Assembly (NCBI RefSeq): GCF_016107285.1
Contig: NZ_RCVQ01000006.1
Coordinates: 124,001-188,000 of the forward strand
DNA from: Roseomonas sp. KE0001
Lineage (GTDB): Bacteria > Pseudomonadota > Alphaproteobacteria > Acetobacterales > Acetobacteraceae
Direction of reading: 5' to 3'
DNA length: 64,000 nt
A model generated the notes under the pieces. The model was given only the letters and a program-made list of their open reading frames with translations. It did not search any database and had not been told where the DNA came from. Positions within the stretch are counted from its first letter, which is position 1, and every line of letters starts with the position of its first letter. Of this stretch, positions 17,101-26,071 are shown one piece after another. Position numbers and translations under genes: made by a program.

Positions 17101-17147
17101 GGCGAGGGAAGGCCAGGCGCCGCCATGGTGCCGCCGCGCGAGCCGGC

Positions 17148-17831
17148 TCAGGCCTCGCCGTGGCTCGTGGCCATCGGCTGCGCCGTGTAGGACGGCGCCG
17201 GGTTCTCGCCCAGCATCTCCATCCGGCCGGAGAGCTGGCCGCCTTCCTCGACCTGCAGGCGGCGGCAGCGCGCCACGCCCAGCACCCGGCCGCTGGCGCG
17301 GATCACCAGATTGCCGCGCGCCGTCAGCGTGCCGTCGAAGGTGCCGGCGATCTCGGCATCCTCCACCTCGACCTCGCCCTTGAAGACGCCGGTCTGGCTG
17401 ATGTTGAGCTCGGCCGCGTGCAGCATCTGGCTCTCCACCATGCCCTCGACCACGAGGCGCTCGGCATCGGTCACCGTGCCCTGCAGGCTGATGCCGCGGC
17501 CGACCACCATGGTGCGCCGGTCCGGCACCGCGGCCGGCGCCGGGACGGGCGCCGCGGCGGGCCGGGTGGTCAGGCCATTGGCGACGGGCGCCCCGCCGGC
17601 GCTCACCGGCGGCCGCGGCGGCACGCCGACGGGAGCATGGCTGGGCTTCGGCGGCATGGTCATGGAAGGCTCCTGGCTGCTGATCGGGCTGGTCGCGGGC
17701 CGGAAGGGCGGAACGGCCAGATCGGGATCGCGCGCCACCGGCAGGGTGGTCGGCACGGCATCGGAATCCGGCGCGCCGCCGGCTCCGGGCGCGGACGGGT
17801 TGGGCTCTTCGCGGCGGCGGAAGATGGACAT
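17148..17831 (-). CDS. Bactofilin (polymer-forming cytoskeletal protein)
   Basis: A 227-residue protein. A basic MSIFRRREE start and a Pro/Ala-rich disordered linker precede a bactofilin beta-helix of about 100 residues. The helix is recognisable from VVGRGISLQGTVTDAERLVVEG and the repeated short strands that follow (AAELNISQTG, FKGEVEVEDAEIAG, FDGTLTARGNLVIRASGRV). Bactofilins self-assemble without nucleotides and position envelope enzymes such as peptidoglycan hydrolases. The ATG at 17831 has an AGGGGGA ribosome site just upstream; the open frame beyond it is not needed. A lipoprotein gene follows, giving a possible scaffold-envelope pair. Confidence 0.9.
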   Translation of the reverse strand: MSIFRRREEPNPSAPGAGGAPDSDAVPTTLPVARDPDLAVPPFRPATSPISSQEPSMTMPPKPSHAPVGVPPRPPVSAGGAPVANGLTTRPAAAPVPAPAAVPDRRTMVVGRGISLQGTVTDAERLVVEGMVESQMLHAAELNISQTGVFKGEVEVEDAEIAGTFDGTLTARGNLVIRASGRVLGVARCRRLQVEEGGQLSGRMEMLGENPAPSYTAQPMATSHGEA

Positions 17832-18112
17832 CAGGTCCCCCTGCGACGGTGTCTCGGGCATTGGCGACACGGAAAAGGACAATCGGCGGTCGGCCCGCCC
17901 CGCGCGCGGGGCAGGGGCGGGCCATGACGGGCTATCACGCACCCGCCCCGGCGGACAACGGGGGTCGGGCGAGAAAGCCGGACCCCGCGCGGGGTTTTAC
18001 CGCCGCCCCGTCCTCCGGCCCCACGGAGCCCATGGCGCGGCGGGCCCGCCCTATCCGCCCGCCGCCCCGGCTGCTATCGCGGGCGGCGGACATCAGCGGG
18101 GCCTTGCGATCC

Positions 18113-19096
18113 ATGACAGCGGCGACCTTCGACATCCTCGGCATCGGCAATGCCATCCTCGACGTGCTGGCGCGGGCGGAGGACGGCTTCCTGACGGATC
18201 AGGGAATGCGGAAGGGCTCGATGGCGCTGATCGACACCGCCCGTGCCGAGGCGATCTACGCCGCCATGGGGCCGGGAGTGGAGAGCAGCGGCGGCTCGGC
18301 CGGCAACACCTGCGCCGTGGCGGCGGCGCTCGGCGCCCGTGTCGGCTTCCTGGGCAAGGTGGCGGAGGACGCGCTGGGCGAGGTCTTCGCGCATGACATC
18401 CGCGCCGCCGGCGTCACCTTCCCCACCGCGCCCCTGGCCGGCGGGGACCCCACGGCGCGCTGCCTGATCCTGGTCACGCCCGACGGGCAGCGGACGATGA
18501 ACACCTATCTCGGCGCCTGCGTCGCCTTCGGCGAGGCGGACGTGGACGAGGCCATGGTCGCCTCCGCCGCCGTCACCTACCTCGAGGGCTATCTCTTCGA
18601 CCCGCCGGCGGCGCAGGCCGCCTTCCGCCGCGCCGCCGCCCTGGCGCGCCAGGCCGGGCGGCAGGTGGCGATCAGCCTGTCCGACCCCTTCTGCGTCGGC
18701 CGCCACCGCGAGGCCTTCCGCGCCTTCGTCGCCCGCCACACCGACATCCTCTTCGCCAACGAGGACGAGGTGATGTCGCTCTACGAGGCCGACAGCTTCG
18801 AGGCGGCGATGGAGGCGGCGCGGCGCGACGTGAAGCTCGCCGCCCTGACCCGCAGCGAGCGGGGCAGCGTCATCCTCGCCGGCGACGAGACGCACCACAT
18901 CCCCGCGGCACCGGCCCGGGTGGTGGACACCACCGGCGCCGGCGATGCCTACGCGGCCGGCTTCCTCGCCGCCCTGACCCGCGGCCACGCGCTGCCGGAA
19001 TGCGGCCGCTGGGGCTCGCTCGCCGCCGCCGAGTGCATCGGCCATTTCGGCGCCCGCCCGCAATCCGACCTGAAGGCGCTGGTCGGCGCCGCCTGA
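18113..19096 (+). CDS. PfkB family carbohydrate/adenosine kinase
   Basis: A 327-residue ribokinase-fold kinase. It begins FDILGIGNAILDVLA, has the GGSAGNTCAVAAALG substrate-binding glycines and ends with the PfkB signature DTTGAGDAYAAG (residues 272-283, catalytic Asp278). The overall pattern matches the proteobacterial group usually annotated adenosine kinase, which phosphorylates adenosine to AMP; another nucleoside or sugar substrate cannot be excluded. The ATG at 18113 aligns with the family N-terminus, although the frame is open back to 17849. It is divergent from bactofilin across a 281-base spacer in which I saw no clear element. Confidence 0.88.
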   Translation: MTAATFDILGIGNAILDVLARAEDGFLTDQGMRKGSMALIDTARAEAIYAAMGPGVESSGGSAGNTCAVAAALGARVGFLGKVAEDALGEVFAHDIRAAGVTFPTAPLAGGDPTARCLILVTPDGQRTMNTYLGACVAFGEADVDEAMVASAAVTYLEGYLFDPPAAQAAFRRAAALARQAGRQVAISLSDPFCVGRHREAFRAFVARHTDILFANEDEVMSLYEADSFEAAMEAARRDVKLAALTRSERGSVILAGDETHHIPAAPARVVDTTGAGDAYAAGFLAALTRGHALPECGRWGSLAAAECIGHFGARPQSDLKALVGAA

Positions 19097-19128
19097 GGGG
19101 GGTTGCCCGAGGGAGACCGGCCGCCGCC

Positions 19129-20040
19129 ATGGGTCCCTGGCTCGACGCCTTCGTCGCCACCTTCGGCATGATCGCGCTGGGCGCGCTGCTGCGCCGGCGC
19201 CTGCTGCCGGAGGCGGCGCTCTGGGCGGGCATGGAGCGGCTGGTCTTCCTGGTGCTGTTGCCGGCGCTGCTGGTCTCCTCGATCGGCGCCGTGGATCTCG
19301 CCGCCCTGCCGCTCGGTGGCCTGGCCTTCACCATCTGGGGCAGCCTGCTGGCCGGCACGCTGCTCTCCCTGCTGCTGGCGCGGGCGCTGGGCCTGGCGCA
19401 TCCGGCCACGACCTCGGTGCTGCAGGGCGGCATCCGTTACAACAACCTGCTGGCCTTCGCCGTGGCCGGGGCGGTGCACGGCCCGGCCGGCATCGCCTTC
19501 GGCGGCATCGCCACCGGGCTGATCGTGCCTTGCGTGCAGGTCATCATTACCATCGTCTTCGCGCTCGGCGGCGAGCGGCGGCCTTCGCCGCTGCGGGTGG
19601 CGCGGCAGATCGCCACCAACCCGCTGCTGCTCGCCTGCGCCGCCGGCATGGTGCTGGCCCTGCTGGGCGGTCCGCCGCCCGGGCTGAACGGGCTGCTGCG
19701 CGGGCTGGCCCAGGGTTCGCTCGCCGTGGGTCTTCTCTGCGTCGGCGCGGCGCTGGCGCCCGGGGCGCTGGCCGACCGGCCGCGCATCCAGGTGCCGACG
19801 GCGGTGCTGAAGCTGCTGGTGATGCCGGCCATCGCCAGCCTGCTGGCCTGGATGGCCGGGCTGGAGCCGGCGGTCGCGGCCATCGCCATCCTGTTCATGG
19901 CCCAGCCCACCGCCACCACCGCCTATGTCCAGGCCCGCGCCATGGGCGGCGACGCGCCGCTGATGGCGGCCATGATCACCACCCAGCACATCCTGGCCAT
20001 GGTCTCGCTGCCCCTCTGGGTGGCGCTGCTGGCGCGATGA
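19129..20040 (+). CDS. AEC family transporter (auxin efflux carrier-like)
   Basis: A 303-residue membrane protein with about ten helices. The first half has the family's LPALLVSSI and GIRYNNLLAFAVAG (a conserved Asn-rich crossover), and the second half ends FMAQPTATTAYVQARAMGGD. AEC proteins export or exchange small organic acids and are found from bacteria to plants. The start at 19129 is chosen because the helix pattern begins there; the kinase upstream ends 32 bases earlier and may share a transcript. Confidence 0.88.
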   Translation: MGPWLDAFVATFGMIALGALLRRRLLPEAALWAGMERLVFLVLLPALLVSSIGAVDLAALPLGGLAFTIWGSLLAGTLLSLLLARALGLAHPATTSVLQGGIRYNNLLAFAVAGAVHGPAGIAFGGIATGLIVPCVQVIITIVFALGGERRPSPLRVARQIATNPLLLACAAGMVLALLGGPPPGLNGLLRGLAQGSLAVGLLCVGAALAPGALADRPRIQVPTAVLKLLVMPAIASLLAWMAGLEPAVAAIAILFMAQPTATTAYVQARAMGGDAPLMAAMITTQHILAMVSLPLWVALLAR

Positions 20041-20048
20041 GGGAGGAG

Positions 20049-20063
20049 GCCGCATGATGCGGC
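20049..20063. repeat. 15-bp near-perfect palindrome
   Basis: GCCGCAT and ATGCGGC are inverted around a single central G, directly after the AEC stop and 35 bases before the Bug receptor gene. It could be an operator or a short stem; nothing else supports a role. Confidence 0.3.
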
Positions 20064-20097
20064 GCACACCGGCGGGGACGGGACGAAGAGGACGGCG

Positions 20098-21078
20098 ATG
20101 AGGGTGAGGCGGCGCGGGTTCCTGGGTGTTTCCATGGGCATGGTCCCGGCGGTGGCGGGTGGCGCGCGGGCGCAGCCGGCGGACTGGCCGGAGCGGCCGT
20201 TGCGCTGGGTGGTGGGCTATCCGGCGGGCGGCCCCAGCGACACCTTCGCCCGGCTGGTCGCGGGCTTCATCGGCCCGCGCCTGGGGCAGACCATGGTGGT
20301 CGACAACCGCCCCGGCGGCGGCGCCGTGCTGGCCAGCGAGACCGTCGCCCGCAGCGCCCCGGACGGCTACACCCTGCTGCACGCCGACAACGGCAACCTG
20401 GTCTACAATCCCGCGCTCTACAGCCGCCTGCCCTATGACCCCGACCACGATCTCACCGGCGTCGGCTTCATCGGCCGCTTCCCCCTCTTCCTGGTGGTGC
20501 GGCCGGACAGCCCGTGGCGGAGCCTGGCCGACTACATCGCCGCCGCGCGGCGGCAGGCGCCGAACTACGGCACGCCCGCCGTGGCCTCGCCGCACCACCT
20601 GGCGATGGAGATGCTGAAGCGCCGCGCCGGCTTCGACGCCACCCACATCCCCTATCGCGGCGGGCCGGCGGCGATGCAGGACCTGCTGGCCGGCGTGGTG
20701 GACAGCGTGCTGATCGACTGCGCGACGGGAATCCCCTTCCTGCGCGAGGGCAAGGCGCACGGCCTCGTCGTGCTCTCCGAGGCGCGCTCGGCCCAAGCGC
20801 CCCAGGTGCCGACGGCGCGGGAGCTTGGCATCCCGGATGCCGTGGCCTTCGGCTGGCAGGCGATGCATGCGCCCGGCGCCACGCCCGGCCCGGTCATCGC
20901 CCGGCTGAACGCCGAGCTGCGCGCCGCCGTCGCCGAGGCGGGGATGCAGGAGCGGATGCGCGGCCTCGGCATCGAGAGCGCGCCCTGGTCCCCGCGCCAG
21001 CTGAACGAGTTCGTCGCGGCCGAGAGCGCGATCTGGCGGCCGCTGATCCGCGAACTCGGCATCCGGCTCGACGCCTGA
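20098..21078 (+). CDS. Bug/TctC family tripartite tricarboxylate-type solute receptor
   Basis: A 326-residue periplasmic receptor. The N-terminus MRVRRRGFLG plus a hydrophobic stretch ending GARAQ is a Tat-like signal peptide. The mature part has the Bug signatures: RPLRWVVGYPAGGPSDTFARL, VDNRPGGGAVLASETVA, PDGYTLLHAD, and the ligand-loop region NYGTPAVASPHHLAMEML. These proteins bind carboxylates, often aromatic or dicarboxylic acids. No TctA/TctB permease genes are nearby, so it is an orphan receptor of the type expanded in Roseomonas-like and betaproteobacterial genomes. Confidence 0.92.
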   Translation: MRVRRRGFLGVSMGMVPAVAGGARAQPADWPERPLRWVVGYPAGGPSDTFARLVAGFIGPRLGQTMVVDNRPGGGAVLASETVARSAPDGYTLLHADNGNLVYNPALYSRLPYDPDHDLTGVGFIGRFPLFLVVRPDSPWRSLADYIAAARRQAPNYGTPAVASPHHLAMEMLKRRAGFDATHIPYRGGPAAMQDLLAGVVDSVLIDCATGIPFLREGKAHGLVVLSEARSAQAPQVPTARELGIPDAVAFGWQAMHAPGATPGPVIARLNAELRAAVAEAGMQERMRGLGIESAPWSPRQLNEFVAAESAIWRPLIRELGIRLDA

Positions 21079-21098
21079 CCCCGCCGGGGCGCGGCGGC

Positions 21099-21119
21099 GT
21101 GTTGTAAGCGGGCCAACAC
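21099..21119. repeat. Inverted repeat GTGTTG-N9-CAACAC
   Basis: Six-base arms around a 9-base spacer lie 19 bases before the start of the WsaF-like glycosyltransferase gene. The spacing is suitable for a dimeric regulator, but no binding protein is known, and the arms are short enough to occur by chance. Confidence 0.25.
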
Positions 21120-21137
21120 CAGGGCTACAGGACCGGA

Positions 21138-22706
21138 ATGAATAACCCGCCGAAGCGGAACTCTCCCCTGCCTTCATCTCCGAACGAGCACGCCGCGCCG
21201 CGGCCAGGCCAGTGGGCCCATCGGCTGTCGGCCCTGTTCCGGCACCTGCGGAAGGAGGGCGGTGGCCGTTATGACGGGCTGCCGGGGCGGTTGCGGCTCT
21301 GGCTCGATGCCCGCCGCCTGCGCGCCTCGCCGCTGTTCGACACGCCCTGGTACCGCGACACCTATCCCGACGTGGCCATGAGTGGCGGCGATCCGGCCCG
21401 GCACTATCTCCGCCACGGCGTGGCCGACGGGCGCGATCCCGGCCCCGAGTTCGGCACCCTCGCCTATCTGGAGCGCTACCCGGACGTCGCGGCGGCGGGA
21501 CAGAACCCGCTCCTGCACTACCTCCGCCGGGGTGCGAGCGAAGGGCGCGAGGCGGTCCGGCGGCAGGCATCGCGGCAGGCCCGGCGCGACCTGCTGCCGC
21601 TCCCGGTCTTCACCACGCCGGACCGCGACGGCCCCGGCCGCGTCACCCTGGTGACCGACAGCGTCAGCGCCGGCAGCCTGTTCGGCGGTGTCGGCACGGC
21701 ACTGATCCTGGGGGCCCTGCTGGCCGAGCGCCGGTCGCAGGGCCTGCGCGTCGTCACCCGCCTGGAGGCGGCGGAGGTCGGCGGGGTGCGCCGCCTTCTG
21801 CGGATGCTGGCGCTTCCGGACACGCTGGAGATCGAGTTCCTCCACCTGCCGCCGGAGGGCCCGCGGCATCTGGAGCTGCGGCCGGCGGACCTGCTGCTCA
21901 CCACCTCCTGGTGGACCACCCACGCCACCGCCGCCAGCGTCGCCCGGGAGCGCATCCTCTACCTGCTGCAGGAGGATGAGCGGATGTTCTATCCGCATGG
22001 CGACCAGCATCTGCTCTGCGCCGAGACCCTGGCGCGGGGCGCCGGGCGCGTGGTGATCAACACCGAGCTGCTGCGGCGGCACCTGGTGGAGACCGGGCTG
22101 GCCGGGATGGCCGGGCAGGCCCTGGTCTTCGAGCCGGCCTTCCCCGAGGCGAGCTATCGCTACGAGCCGCGCCCGGCGGAGGACAGGCTGAACTTCTTCT
22201 TCTATGCCCGGCCGGGGCATCCGCGGAACCTCTACCAGCGTGGCGTGGAGGCGCTGACGCGGGCGCTGGAGGAGGGCCGGATCGATCCGGCGCGCTGGCT
22301 GTTCCACGGCGTCGGCACCGGCACGCCGCTGGCGCTGCCGGCCGGCGCCGAGGTCCGCATGATCGACGGGCTGGGCTGGGACGAATACGCGGCCCTGGTG
22401 CGGCGGATGGATGCCGCGCTGAGCCTGATGTACACGCCGCATCCGAGCTACCCGCCGCTCGATCTCGCCGCCAGCGGCGCAGTGGTGGTGACCAACCGCT
22501 ATGGCGTGAAGCAGTCGCTCGCGGCCTATGGCGGCAACATCCTCTGCGTCGAGCCGGATGTGGACAGCCTGGCGCGGGCGATCGGCGAGGCGGCGGCGCT
22601 GGCCGAGGACGGCGCGGCGCGCCGGCGCGGCTACGCCACGCTGCGCGTGAACCGCGACTGGCGCATGGCCATGGAGCCGGTCCTGCGCGCGCTGGATGGC
22701 GGCTGA
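21138..22706 (+). CDS. WsaF-like glycosyltransferase with N-terminal WYRxxYPDV repeats
   Basis: A 522-residue protein in two parts. Residues 67-137 hold two copies of a short module (first TPWYRDTYPDVA with HYLRHGVADGRDP, second LAYLERYPDVA with HYLRRGASEGRE), seen in large surface-polysaccharide glycosyltransferases. From about residue 165 the GT-B domain follows: VTLVTDSVSAGSLFGGVGTA, then LLTTSWWTTHATA, ILYLLQEDERMFYPHG, FFYARPGHPRNLYQRG and a C-terminal PSYPPLDLAASG. This matches rhamnosyltransferase WsaF-type enzymes. It overlaps the next glycosyltransferase by one base (TGATG), so they form a pair that lies 23 kb from the main polysaccharide locus. Confidence 0.8.
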   Translation: MNNPPKRNSPLPSSPNEHAAPRPGQWAHRLSALFRHLRKEGGGRYDGLPGRLRLWLDARRLRASPLFDTPWYRDTYPDVAMSGGDPARHYLRHGVADGRDPGPEFGTLAYLERYPDVAAAGQNPLLHYLRRGASEGREAVRRQASRQARRDLLPLPVFTTPDRDGPGRVTLVTDSVSAGSLFGGVGTALILGALLAERRSQGLRVVTRLEAAEVGGVRRLLRMLALPDTLEIEFLHLPPEGPRHLELRPADLLLTTSWWTTHATAASVARERILYLLQEDERMFYPHGDQHLLCAETLARGAGRVVINTELLRRHLVETGLAGMAGQALVFEPAFPEASYRYEPRPAEDRLNFFFYARPGHPRNLYQRGVEALTRALEEGRIDPARWLFHGVGTGTPLALPAGAEVRMIDGLGWDEYAALVRRMDAALSLMYTPHPSYPPLDLAASGAVVVTNRYGVKQSLAAYGGNILCVEPDVDSLARAIGEAAALAEDGAARRRGYATLRVNRDWRMAMEPVLRALDGG

Positions 22707-23875
22707 TGTTCCTGCATGGCGTGCCGCGGCTGGATTATGCCGATCCCTGGGCGCTCGGGGCGGATGCGCGGCTGGCGCAGCTCTGCCGGCCGGGGCGGAT
22801 CCGCATCGCCTACTACTACGACCATCCGGATGGCAGCACCTTCCGCTACCGCTGCTACAACATGGCGCAGGTGATCAACGCCCGGATGCCGGAGGCCACG
22901 GCCTCCTGGTTCTTCCAGGCCGATGAGGCAGCGGTGCTCGACCGCATGGCCGAGGCGGCGGATGTGCTGGTCATCGCCCGGGCGCGCTATTCGGAGCGGC
23001 TGAACCGGATGATCACCCGCGCGCGGCAGCTCGGGCGGCGCGTGATCTATGACGTGGACGATCTGGTCTTCAGCATCGACCACGTGCACCTGCTGATGAA
23101 CAGCCTCGACCAGGAACTGACCGAGGCCAACTGGATGTACTGGTTCGGCTATGTGGGGCGCCTGGCGGCGGTGCTGCACCTGTGCCAGCGCGCCATCACC
23201 ACCAACGACTTCCTGGCCGCGCGCCTGCGCGAGCTCGGGCCGGTGGCCGATGCGCGCGTGGTGCCGAACTTCCTGAACCGCGAGCAGATGGCGGTCTCCG
23301 GGCGCGTCATGGCGGCGAAGCGGGCGAGCGGCTTCGCGCGGGACGGGCGGCTGCACCTCGGCTATTTCAGCGGCTCGCCCTCGCATGCGCGGGATTTCGA
23401 GATCGTCGCCGGCAGCCTGGCCGCGCTGCTGCGGCGCCATCCGCATCTGGTGCTGCGCCTGGCCGGCTACCTGCAGGTGCCGGCGGTGCTGGAGCCCTAT
23501 CCGGACCGCATCGAGCGCCTGCCGATGCAGGATTTCTGCAACCTGCAGCGGGCGATCGGCGAGAGCGAGATCAACCTCGTGCCCCTGCAGGAGAATGTCT
23601 TCACGCACTGCAAGTCGGAGCTGAAGTTCTTCGAGGCCGGTATCGTCGGCACCCTCACCCTGGCCTCGCCCTGTCACGCCTTCCGCCAGGCCATCCGCGA
23701 CGGCGAGAACGGGTATCTGGTGCGGGCGATGGACTGGGAGGAGCGGCTGGAGTCGGTGATCGGGAGGATGGACGCCTACCCCGCTTTGGCCGAAGCCGCC
23801 TTCCTCTCCTCCCGCGAGCACTATTCCTGGGAGCATCAGGTCGCCGCCATCCGGCGGGCGGTGCTGGAGGACTGA
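22706..23875 (+). CDS. Glycosyltransferase (GT-B fold)
   Basis: A 389-residue protein. The N-terminal half has RIAYYYDHPDGSTFRYRCYNMAQ and VIYDVDDLVFS, motifs of a group of cytoplasmic glycosyltransferases that often cluster with the WsaF type. The C-terminal nucleotide-sugar half has LGYFSGSPSHARDFEIV, INLVPLQENVFTHCKSELKFFE (acidic EX7E-like region) and DGENGYLV. The start ATG overlaps the stop of the preceding gene by one base, so translation is coupled. Donor and acceptor sugars are unknown. It converges with the DUF2254 gene, 8 bases apart. Confidence 0.8.
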   Translation: MFLHGVPRLDYADPWALGADARLAQLCRPGRIRIAYYYDHPDGSTFRYRCYNMAQVINARMPEATASWFFQADEAAVLDRMAEAADVLVIARARYSERLNRMITRARQLGRRVIYDVDDLVFSIDHVHLLMNSLDQELTEANWMYWFGYVGRLAAVLHLCQRAITTNDFLAARLRELGPVADARVVPNFLNREQMAVSGRVMAAKRASGFARDGRLHLGYFSGSPSHARDFEIVAGSLAALLRRHPHLVLRLAGYLQVPAVLEPYPDRIERLPMQDFCNLQRAIGESEINLVPLQENVFTHCKSELKFFEAGIVGTLTLASPCHAFRQAIRDGENGYLVRAMDWEERLESVIGRMDAYPALAEAAFLSSREHYSWEHQVAAIRRAVLED

Positions 23876-23883
23876 AGCCCTCC

Positions 23884-25164
23884 TCAGGCGGGCAGGGGGC
23901 GTTCCGGCCCGGCGGCCAGCGCCTCGGCGGCCAGCGCCCCGGCGGCGCGGCGCAGGATCTCCATCTCGGCCGGCAGCAGCCCCGCCGCCTCCGCCCGTTC
24001 GAGCGCTTCCGCCGACAGCCGCCGGGCCGGCGCGGCCAGCCGCCCCTGGCCGCAGCGCGCCAGCATGGCCAGCGTCTTCTGCAGCCGGATGCCCACCTCC
24101 ACCTCGCCGGCGCCATCCCGCGCGATGGGGCGGAAGACATCGTTGAAGAAGACATCCGGCGCGATATCGGGCACGCGCAGACGCGGAAACGCGGCCTCCT
24201 CGTCCTCCGCCTTGGTCTCGGCCCAGCGCCCGAGCAGTCGCCCCAGCGCCGCCAGCACGCCGATCGCCGTTCCGGTGTCGTTGGTGGCGGCGGAGAGGGC
24301 GCGGCAGGCGATCTCGGTCAGCACGATCATGCCGTAGCGCGGGTCCTGCTCGAAGCCGCGCTGGTCGCCCAGGGTGAAGGCCTGGCGCAGCCGCTCCTCC
24401 AGCTCCGGCGAGGCGGCACGCGGCAGGTGCAGCAGCGGCCGGTAGGGGTCCAGGGCGACGCCGGGCAGCACCGCCAGATGGATGTCCTGCTCCATCTCCT
24501 CGGCCAGGCGGGACAGGGCTTGGACATCGATATGCTGCAGATAGCCGAAATCCACCGCCATGACCGGCACCGCCCCGGCGGGAAGCGGCAGGCTCCGCGC
24601 GCCGCCCAGGCGGGGCCGTTTGGCCCAGTCCCCGAGCGAGGCCGCGGCCGTGGCCTCCACCCGCGAGACCGTCTCGCCCAGGCGGCCGAAGCGCGACAGA
24701 TGGTCGATCCAGCGCAGCAGGGTAACGACGATCCAGAGGATGACGCCAATGGTGACGATGAAGAGGACCACCCGCCCGCTCTCGCCATAGAAGCCGGTGC
24801 TGAGGGCGATGATGCCGACGATGCTGAAGAGGAAGCAGCCCAGGAAGGTGGAGATGGCGTTCTGCGCCTGCTGGTCCTCGATCAGCAGCAGGCTGGCGCG
24901 CGGCGTGGCGGCGTTGCTGGCGGCGGAGAAGGCCGAGACCATGGTGGTGAGCGAGAAGGTCGTCACCGCCAGCATGCTGGAGGCCAGGATGCTGAGGATG
25001 TTGTCTACCGCCGAGGCGCCGATCTGGGCGGTGAACTCATAGGGGATGAAGGGCGCCGCGACCGCCGAGACCAGGGCCGTCGCCACGGCCAGGACGGAGA
25101 AGAGGGCGGCGCGGAACCACAGGCGGCGCGTCAGCCTCCGCAGCATCCAGCGCCAGCGGCTCAT
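23884..25164 (-). CDS. DUF2254 family membrane protein
   Basis: A 426-residue protein with four predicted N-terminal helices (about residues 17-40, 55-80, 103-125 and 128-150) and a large soluble C-terminal part. The conserved DUF2254 features are MLAVTTFSLTTMVSAFSAASNAATPRAS, LIEDQQAQNAISTFLGCFLFS, and later ACRALSAATNDTGTAIGVL near a cluster of acidic residues. The function of this family is not established; a transport or mechanosensing role has been proposed only from topology. It stands alone, with trpA upstream on the same strand after a 76-base gap that contains only weak GC stems. Confidence 0.82.
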   Translation of the reverse strand: MSRWRWMLRRLTRRLWFRAALFSVLAVATALVSAVAAPFIPYEFTAQIGASAVDNILSILASSMLAVTTFSLTTMVSAFSAASNAATPRASLLLIEDQQAQNAISTFLGCFLFSIVGIIALSTGFYGESGRVVLFIVTIGVILWIVVTLLRWIDHLSRFGRLGETVSRVEATAAASLGDWAKRPRLGGARSLPLPAGAVPVMAVDFGYLQHIDVQALSRLAEEMEQDIHLAVLPGVALDPYRPLLHLPRAASPELEERLRQAFTLGDQRGFEQDPRYGMIVLTEIACRALSAATNDTGTAIGVLAALGRLLGRWAETKAEDEEAAFPRLRVPDIAPDVFFNDVFRPIARDGAGEVEVGIRLQKTLAMLARCGQGRLAAPARRLSAEALERAEAAGLLPAEMEILRRAAGALAAEALAAGPERPLPA

Positions 25165-25240
25165 CGCCCCTCCCTTCCGTGACAGGCCTGCCGCGGCGAA
25201 ACGCCAGGCCCAGGGCGGGGTTGCCGCCCCCAGCGCCTTC

Positions 25241-26071
25241 TCAGGCCGGGACGCGCGCCCCGCGCACCGCCTCGGCCAGGTCGCGCACCTGGTCGAGCAC
25301 CTTGCGGACCGTGTCGGGGCGGGCGCGGCCCTTCTCGTCCAGGCTGGCGGCCAGGGTGTCGATCAGCGCTGAGGCGACCACCGCTCCGTCGGCGACCTGC
25401 ACCGCCTCCGCCGCCTGCTGCGGCGTGCGCACGCCGAAGCCGATGGCGATCGGCAGCTCGGTGAAGCGGCGGACGCGCGGGATGGCCTCGGCCAGCGCGT
25501 CGCGCGTGGCGCTGCGCGTGCCGGTGATGCCGGCGATGGCGACGTAGTAGATGAAGCCGCTGGTGCCGGCGAGCACCTTGGGCAGCCGTGTCTCGTCGGT
25601 CGTCGGCGCGATCAGCCGGATCAGGTCGAGCCCCTGCTGCCGCGCCGGATCGGCCAGCTCCTCCGCCTCCTCCGGCGGCAGGTCGACGACGATCAGCCCG
25701 TCGACGCCGGAGGCGGCGGCATCGCGGCAGAAGCGCTCCGTGTCATAGGCGAGGATCGGGTTGAGATAGCCCATCAGCACGATGGGCGTCTCGTCGTCCT
25801 CGCGGCGGAAATCGCGCACCATGGCCAGCGCGCCGGCCAGCGTTCCGCCCGCCTTCAGCGCGCGCTGCCCCGCCCGCTGCACGGTCGGGCCATCCGCCAT
25901 GGGGTCGGTGAAGGGCACGCCGACCTCGATCAGGTCGGCCCCGGCCCCGGGCAGGCCTCGCAGCAGCGCCATGCTGGTCGCCGGATCGGGGTCGTAGGCC
26001 TCCAGGAAGGGCATCAGCGCGCCGCGGCCCTCGGCCCGGAGCTGCGCGAAACGGGCGGCGATGCGGCTCAC
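25241..26071 (-). CDS. trpA: Tryptophan synthase alpha subunit
   Basis: A 276-residue TIM barrel that cleaves indole-3-glycerol phosphate to indole, passed through a tunnel to TrpB. Catalytic Glu49 is in [17 protein letters not shown] and Asp60 is in the same segment. [11 protein letters not shown] and the phosphate-binding [10 protein letters not shown] are intact. The start is GTG at 26071, overlapping the trpB stop as GTGA; the frame upstream of it is a shadow of trpB. It is the last gene of the pyrF-trpF-trpB-trpA run. Confidence 0.96.
   Translation of the reverse strand: MSRIAARFAQLRAEGRGALMPFLEAYDPDPATSMALLRGLPGAGADLIEVGVPFTDPMADGPTVQRAGQRALKAGGTLAGALAMVRDFRREDDETPIVLMGYLNPILAYDTERFCRDAAASGVDGLIVVDLPPEEAEELADPARQQGLDLIRLIAPTTDETRLPKVLAGTSGFIYYVAIAGITGTRSATRDALAEAIPRVRRFTELPIAIGFGVRTPQQAAEAVQVADGAVVASALIDTLAASLDEKGRARPDTVRKVLDQVRDLAEAVRGARVPA

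Noticed and set aside
25165-25240. Stem GGGCGG/CCGCCC after trpA as a terminator
   Set aside because: Only six base pairs and no T-run; chance pairing is likely at this GC content.
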